From the NCBI GenBank assembly GCA_033032175.1, contig CM065312.1, forward strand, positions 9,176,001 through 9,240,000: 64,000 nt of DNA. The letters run 5' to 3'. This stretch comes from Saturnia japonica (lineage: Eukaryota; Arthropoda; Insecta; Lepidoptera; Saturniidae). A program made the position numbers and the translations under genes. Shown here piece after piece: positions 59,063 through 64,000 of this stretch (position 1 is its first letter; each line of letters starts with the position of its first letter). The notes beneath the pieces are model-generated. The model did not search any database, was not told the origin of the DNA, and saw only the letters and a program-made list of their open reading frames with translations.

Positions 59063-59255
59063 ATTTACCTAAGCTATTACCTCTTTGGCTATTACGTGGT
59101 AGAGCAATTTATCAAAATGAAAAGTACCCTGTACTTATATTTTTCCGAGTTGCAAACTACATCACTGAGTCACTCTGCCAAATTTCATTAAGATCAGTCC
59201 AGTAGATGAACAAACTAATTTTCATATAATTATATAATATTAGTGTGAATAATAA
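59040..59255 (+). repeat. Small interspersed repeat inside the hAT element
   Basis: From CACTACTCGCGATTTCGTCC to ATATAATATTAGTGTGAAT it has the layout of the ACTAGCTG-type repeats, including the CCAAATTTCATTAAGATCAG word. Its head is duplicated to the left. Confidence 0.7.
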
Positions 59256-59879
59256 AAGTAGGTAAGTTGAAACTATTTGCTGAAAAAAAAACTAACTCAC
59301 CTGTTTTAATTAAATTTTTTGTTTATATTTTTTAGTTTCACTGTGCTTTTTAATGTCATATATTTTAGCATTAAACTCTGTAGCACATATAACACACATG
59401 GCTTTGGACGCATCACCACCGACGGGTTTCAACCATCCTTTAAATTCTGTCACATTTTCCCATTCAGTACGACATTTTTGAGAATAGTTTTTCTTTTTAA
59501 AAGGTAAAACCATTTCAATTTCTTAAGACCGACGACGATTCTACAAGCTACAAGTCGGTATGAGTAGCACAGCACGGAACGAAAACGAGGTAAAGAAAAT
59601 CCACACCGCCCGGTTTTTCCCCGGCAGCTGAGAATCCCCGTAAGATTCCATAGACAAAGCTTGTACAGAAATAAGTGTGATGTAGATGAGTGAAAATATA
59701 TATTATGGAATGGAGGAAGTATTAAATATTATTTTACTGTAATTTTACCTTGTCAATAATTAAAAGTTGCTAAATTTTGTGGCTAAAATATTTAGCCAAT
59801 AGAATTTTATATTTTTGGCTAAGTTAATCTTAAATGTTGCCAGATATATCAACTACGACTACTACGCCTACGACCCACT

Positions 59880-59944
59880 CTCTCTAACCTTTTCTCTCTC
59901 ACTCTCTCTTATATGACGCAGACGAAGTTGCGCGGGCCAGCTAG
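59880..59944 (-). repeat. ACTAGCTG long repeat, 5' part of the split copy
   Basis: In reverse complement it reads TACTAGCTGGCCCGCGCAAC, then TTCGTCTGCGTCATATAAGA and a GAGA-rich run, matching 21002-21060. The remaining part is at 54005-54552. Confidence 0.85.
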
Positions 59945-60239
59945 TACGATATATGTATATGATAATGTAAATGATTATTATTAAAAACCTCTTTTAAATG
60001 TTATTTAAAAATAAACATAATTTCGAAATTTATGATATGATGATATACATGAGTTACATTAAAATTAAATAACAACAGTTTTAAGTTAGTCGTGTATATG
60101 TATAATTATGTAATTTTCTTCGTATCGTTCAAATGTACCTATCATTTTAGTCCTCAACATATATAATATAATTACTACACCATGCATGCCCTGCCCCTTT
60201 TTAGGAAGGTCAAAGAATGGACCACCACTTTATTTAATA
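59945..60239. other. Short AT-rich stretch, nothing recognised
   Basis: No element or exon seen. Confidence 0.4.
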
Positions 60240-60635
60240 GTTAAAATCAGAAATACTTTAATTAATGAATACCCTAAGAAGGCTCTTATGAACTTTAAAA
60301 AAAATTACCACCGGCACGGGAGACATCACAGTTATAGAAAATGTCCGGCAAGAAAACCGATCAGGTGTATTTTTTAAATTATTTTATTTTAGGGAACGTA
60401 CAAAGGGAGAGTAATTACATTACTACAATTCGCTTAATGAACAATTCTATAACAACTTTTTAACATTAAAACCTGTAATTGACATAGTCCTTGAACTGAT
60501 TGTCGGGCAAATCGGTAATGTGTTTGGAACTTTATTTTAGAAGTAAAAATTACCTAAAAATTACTATTACCTAAAATATAAAGAATACTATTACGTTTAA
60601 AACTTATATTGGTTTTACTGTTTGACCTTTACTAA
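60240..60635 (+). repeat. Uninterrupted copy of the repeat split at 36955/41360
   Basis: It shows CCCTAAGAAGGCTCTTATGA, an ACCACCGGCACGGGAGACAT block, then GGGCAAATCGGTAATGTGTT in the same order as 36955-37151 plus 41088-41360. No insertion lies between the two halves. It is directly followed by the next repeat. Confidence 0.7.
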
Positions 60636-60639
60636 CTGT

Positions 60640-61155
60640 GCCGGCGGCTAGCGGCTGTGCTCGCATGAACTACAGAACCCCGTCGATCGGGCACACGCGC
60701 TAGTTGTGCTACACCCGTTACTGGTTATTTTAAAGACAAAGCTTTATTGTGGGTGATCCTTGGAAGATAGACATATATGCCTATATTAGGTATGTAGGAA
60801 TATACTCTCACAGATTTTTTTGTAGGTATTTTTAAAATCTACGATTATTTAGTAGATTAATTTGATATATCTCTTAAATGGTTACTTCAGCATAAGCCAT
60901 TTAAGCACCCGAACTGCCACCACTGCCACAAACTGCATCATTACCAGTTTGTTGTATTTATGGGGAACTCTAACATCGACTATCTGCCAGTGAAATTTAC
61001 CTGTCAATATCGGTCTAATCGTTTCGGTTATTACCCGGAACAAACAGATATTTTTTTTTTCCAAAAATGGTTTTTTTCTTATAATTATCGTATATACTCT
61101 CATAAGGATTTAGTGAAAAGCTGTTATTTTAACATTACAAACAGACACTTCAATT
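60640..61155 (+). repeat. ACTAGCTGTGCCCG repeat, copy 2
   Basis: Matches 48560-49080 throughout; the head has an extra duplicated GGCTAGC-type word. It is non-coding. Confidence 0.85.
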
Positions 61156-63480
61156 TTATTTATTTTATATATGAAGGTATATGGTACTATCTAATTATGA
61201 TCTGAAAGGTAACCTTGTTAATTATTGAAATAGTAAATATGCAGGCAGTCGCGGTCGTTATAAAAAATTCAGACTAAGGCAGATCACGGTGCTTACATGT
61301 TACATACAAACTAAAGATATTTGTTATTTCTATAAACACAGCGATTAGATTATGATTATAGAACATTGGTTAGATACCTATGCGTAATATAATGATGATA
61401 ATAATTATATCAAACGTAACTTTTGATGAAATCACAAATGTGCATTTGTGTTTCTATGAGTTATATAATATTATATTTTACCCACTTCTGATACCTTAAT
61501 AGATATTACCAGAATACGATATTTATGAAGTGGGCCAATCATTTGGTAATAATTATAATAGCGGCACGCTGTGATGTCCGTTTCGACACATTATAATATT
61601 GACTTTTTTTTTAAATATATGATGACACAATTTCAACGGCCATTTAATTCCAAACTAAGCTAAGCTTGTAATATGGTAACTAAACAACTGATATACATAC
61701 ACATATAGTTATTTAACACCCAGAAACACACAACTGACATTTAACGTGACATGAAACGTACGTTCGGCCATATCGATGAAATCCACAACAAATTCATAAA
61801 CAGAGTCCAAATTAACGAGCAAGAGTCAACAGTAATGCAGTATCAATATCAGAAATCCAAAGCCAGATTAAAACTATATCACTTTCTCAGTGCACACACA
61901 GTTTGTTCTTTTCGAAGCAACGTCAAATCGAAACTGCTCTGTTTGCATTGAGCATTGACTGGAGCTTGCCGGAGGTAGTAGTTGTGCTGGCCAACGATCC
62001 TATATGTGACAATCGTATTAGATATTGTTTAATAAAATTTCGAATTTTGAAAAACACAAATACACAGTTCTGTCGTAAATAAGTTCACTAATAATTATCA
62101 TCAATGAAGGATTCTGTCAAATGGTACTGTTTTTTTATTAGTAAAAACGTGAAAAGATTTGTAGTTTAGAAATCATTGTAATAAATAAATTTTGTGTTAT
62201 AAAATTATACTTTTAATAAATTTTATTACTAACTGCACGTCACTATTGACTCCTATTTGCTCCTTCAAACGTTGTCATTAGTTTATATGAAACTTCATGA
62301 GCGGACAAACGTCAAAACGGCTATCATAGCGTGCCCCTACTATAGTGCTTATTATCTAAATTAGTACCTAGTTAATTTACTGTCGAATGATTTATTAATG
62401 ATCTTTTCTCAATACATAATCGAACTAGTGATTTCGCCAAATAGTTTATGTAATTAGTTAAAAAAGGTTGATATTGAAAATGAAATCACTTAAAATGACC
62501 AATTATTGAGTTTGTCTGTAACACAGCTTACTGCGTCTACGATATAGAATTTGTTATAATAACACCCTTCGCCCGGATAGCAAACATTACTAAACCTTTG
62601 CGTATTATCTCTGATTGCTACCGACTATCGGTACTATTTTTCCTCGATAGCTGAATACATAATTAACGAGGAAGCACTTGTTATTGTTATAGTTGTCTGT
62701 GTTATTATGGTGTATTATTCTTCAATTACTGTGACATTGAGCTTAGTCATCGTTTTGAAAACATTAGTTAAACTTGTACAAGCAGTTAAAGGATTCACCT
62801 ATGATAGCATCACCGTCACGCGTATATCTATCGCAGAGCTGCAATGCTCACGTTACTTTATTCCGTTCTACAAAGTATAGCTAGGGACACATACTGTTAC
62901 ACGACACAACTCAACACTTAAAGCATTAAGGAACTTCACTTCTTATAAACATGCTTGAAGTACACAATTCCGCTAGTGTCCTTTGGTTAAAATTTAAACG
63001 AAGAGTTAATCTTTTAGTGACTGATATGATGTTGTGGCATTAGGTGAGCTGTATGTCATGTCTATTTATTGTTTTTCCACTACGCAAATGCCTACTTGCA
63101 CAAAACATTGCCTCTCCGTGGACAGAGCTTCGTTTGTTATGTTTGTTTAAACGCAAGCAAGCAAGAGTACAACAATCGGCAAATGCCGAAATCGTGCATA
63201 TGAAGCGACGCTACTCGACAATATTGTGTCAAAGCAGTCTTTGTCTCATAGATATCCATCGTTCTTGGCATGCATAAATTATGTCAACTCATTCCACAGA
63301 CCAAATATAGATGATGCCCTTACCGCATTAAAAGCTTTTGAAATAGTAAATCTCATTCTATTAGATGTGCGTCCGTGTTTACTTGGATAAATACAATTAT
63401 ATTGTCATAGGTATACGTTGTTGCAATTCAAGTTACAACCAACAAACACATAAAGCATACATATTAAAGTTACGTTTGTG
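61156..63480. other. No gene recognised
   Basis: AT-rich sequence without recognised exons or elements. Short open frames (for example 61751-61951 and 63044-63277) show no family resemblance. Confidence 0.4.
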
Positions 63481-63484
63481 TGTA

Positions 63485-63640
63485 GAGTAGAGTGGTCGGC
63501 GCCGTGGCGGCGTGTTGTGGGGCGCAGTTGTCATGACAACGCCCGCGCAAGCCACCCCCTACCACACCCCTTCTTTCAGCTGACCCTCCGACCTCTAGTG
63601 ACGACTCGTAACACTGTCAGTGTCGTAGTGTTGGGCAATT
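63485..63640. promoter_or_regulatory. GC-rich patch with X-box-like palindrome, possible promoter
   Basis: About 130 bases with much higher GC and CG content than the neighbourhood. It contains the perfect palindrome GTTGTCATGACAAC (63527-63540), which fits the RFX X-box consensus GTHNYYATRRNAAC at every position. An E-box CAGCTG (63579) and a small inverted repeat ACACTGTCAGTGT (63611) are nearby. X-boxes are typical of cilium genes in animals. No exon was identified beside it, so the target gene, if any, would lie right of the window or be unrecognised. Confidence 0.4.
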
Positions 63641-64000
63641 TAGAACAGAAACGTTAACTTTTAATTTTTTTACGTGTTTGATTTACAAAATGTTTTTATC
63701 TATGCCATATTATGATTAGTGGGATTCTGCTAATTGAAAACGGTGTATTTTATAAGAATTCGAAATAAGATTTTTTAACCGAAATACCAAGGGGTTGTCT
63801 CTGCATCATGCATGACAATAAATAATGATATATTGCAATAAATGAAGATAGAGACAGCTTATAATCTGCTCATAACCTAACAGTAAGTTATACAACTATG
63901 TAAAATGAAGCGTCTGTGCTTTCAAAGTAAAGACTGTTTCTTAAGATCACATGGTTATCACGTTAATAAAACCTCAATACGCATTGTTTTAATTTTTGTA
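63641..64000. other. AT-rich end of the window, nothing recognised
   Basis: No exon, element or strong repeat was seen. Confidence 0.4.

Larger units (their letters stand above)
58548..59513 (-). pseudogene. hAT transposase, N-terminal half with BED finger
   Basis: The start at 59513 (MVLPFKKKNYSQKCRTEW) leads to a BED-type zinc finger with CVICATEFNAKIYDIKKH (Cys, Cys, His) near 59400. The next part is disrupted by a small repeat at about 58932-59254. The chain resumes near 58848 with EGTLCLYIAEHSAILSVDHL, then HEFELHWTKCTETINYALAP and QKYSIIIDESTDISVSKYIG. The last contains the first catalytic Asp in the DEST-D motif. It ends at the R1 insertion in SNSQN. Stops occur near 58760. Domain order matches ZBED/KIAA1586-type hAT proteins. 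Confidence 0.82.
54553..59850 (-). mobile_element. BED-finger hAT transposon, split by an R1-type element
   Basis: The transposase pieces run from a BED-type finger at 59513 to a C-terminal stop at 54717. They are interrupted by the R1-type element (55724-58553) and by a small repeat (about 58932-59254). Without the insertions the hAT would be about 2.2-2.4 kb. The left end may start at CAGTGTTGCCAAGTC near 54556; a matching inverted right end was not found, so the ends are approximate. Confidence 0.75.

Noticed and set aside
54553..59850. Terminal inverted repeats of the BED-finger hAT
   Set aside because: CAGTGTTGCCA is present on the left, but on the right only a direct-orientation TGTTGCCAG occurs, so no inverted pair or 8-bp duplication could be shown.
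1..64000. CRISPR arrays, bacterial operons, ribosomal RNA
   Set aside because: No regularly spaced repeats with unique spacers and no prokaryotic gene layout or rRNA sequence were seen.

Overview
The window looks like nuclear DNA of a moth or butterfly (Lepidoptera). It is strongly AT-rich and intron-bearing, with one conserved animal gene split into short exons. It is packed with transposon types usual for this order: R1-type and CR1-type LINEs, a BEL/Pao integrase, Tc1/mariner, pogo-like and hAT elements, a tRNA-derived SINE, MITEs and short repeats starting ACTAGCTG. I see no bacterial or viral gene organisation. The species cannot be named from sequence alone.

Left third (1-20 kb): four exons on the + strand (2364-2500, 5232-5347, 18366-18491, 19700-19871) form the body and 3' end of PRADC1, a secreted protease-associated-domain protein. 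Phases match at all three junctions and a poly(A) signal follows the stop. The signal-peptide exon was not found and probably lies left of the window, beyond a broken pogo-like transposase at 1-812. The introns hold transposons. A 1.6-kb Tc1 copy sits in the 2.7-kb intron. The 13-kb intron holds a degraded R1-type LINE, a dead mariner, a second R1-type LINE with an RNase H domain that is itself split by a CR1-type LINE, a BEL/Pao integrase remnant, an R1 5' leader fragment and a hAT remnant. The last intron carries a SINE and a 417-bp MITE.

Middle (20-54 kb): no host exon is recognised. The region holds MITEs with clear inverted repeats, one of them with an exact 8-bp target duplication; LINE 3' fragments; a dead mariner; a CpG-rich patch near 29 kb; and a nearly whole hAT element (37152-41087) with terminal repeats, an exact 8-bp target duplication and a transposase broken by only a few lesions. 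It landed in an older repeat that has a second copy at 60.2 kb.

Right part (54-64 kb): this holds the most layered locus. An ACTAGCTG repeat (54005-59944) was split by a BED-finger hAT. The hAT was then split by an R1-type element (55724-58553) flanked by a 16-bp target duplication. A further small repeat with a 107-bp tandem duplication also lies in the hAT. The R1-type copy keeps its 5' leader, a long ORF1, the first part of the endonuclease and the 3' end, but lacks nearly all of ORF2, so it looks like a half-LINE. A GC-rich patch at 63.5 kb contains a perfect 14-bp palindrome matching the RFX X-box consensus and may be the promoter of a gene outside the window.

Apart from PRADC1, no gene here appears to act with another. 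The window is best read as one host gene in a long record of nested insertions. I found no previously unknown multi-gene system; the half-LINE and the nested 54-60 kb locus are the most interesting items.
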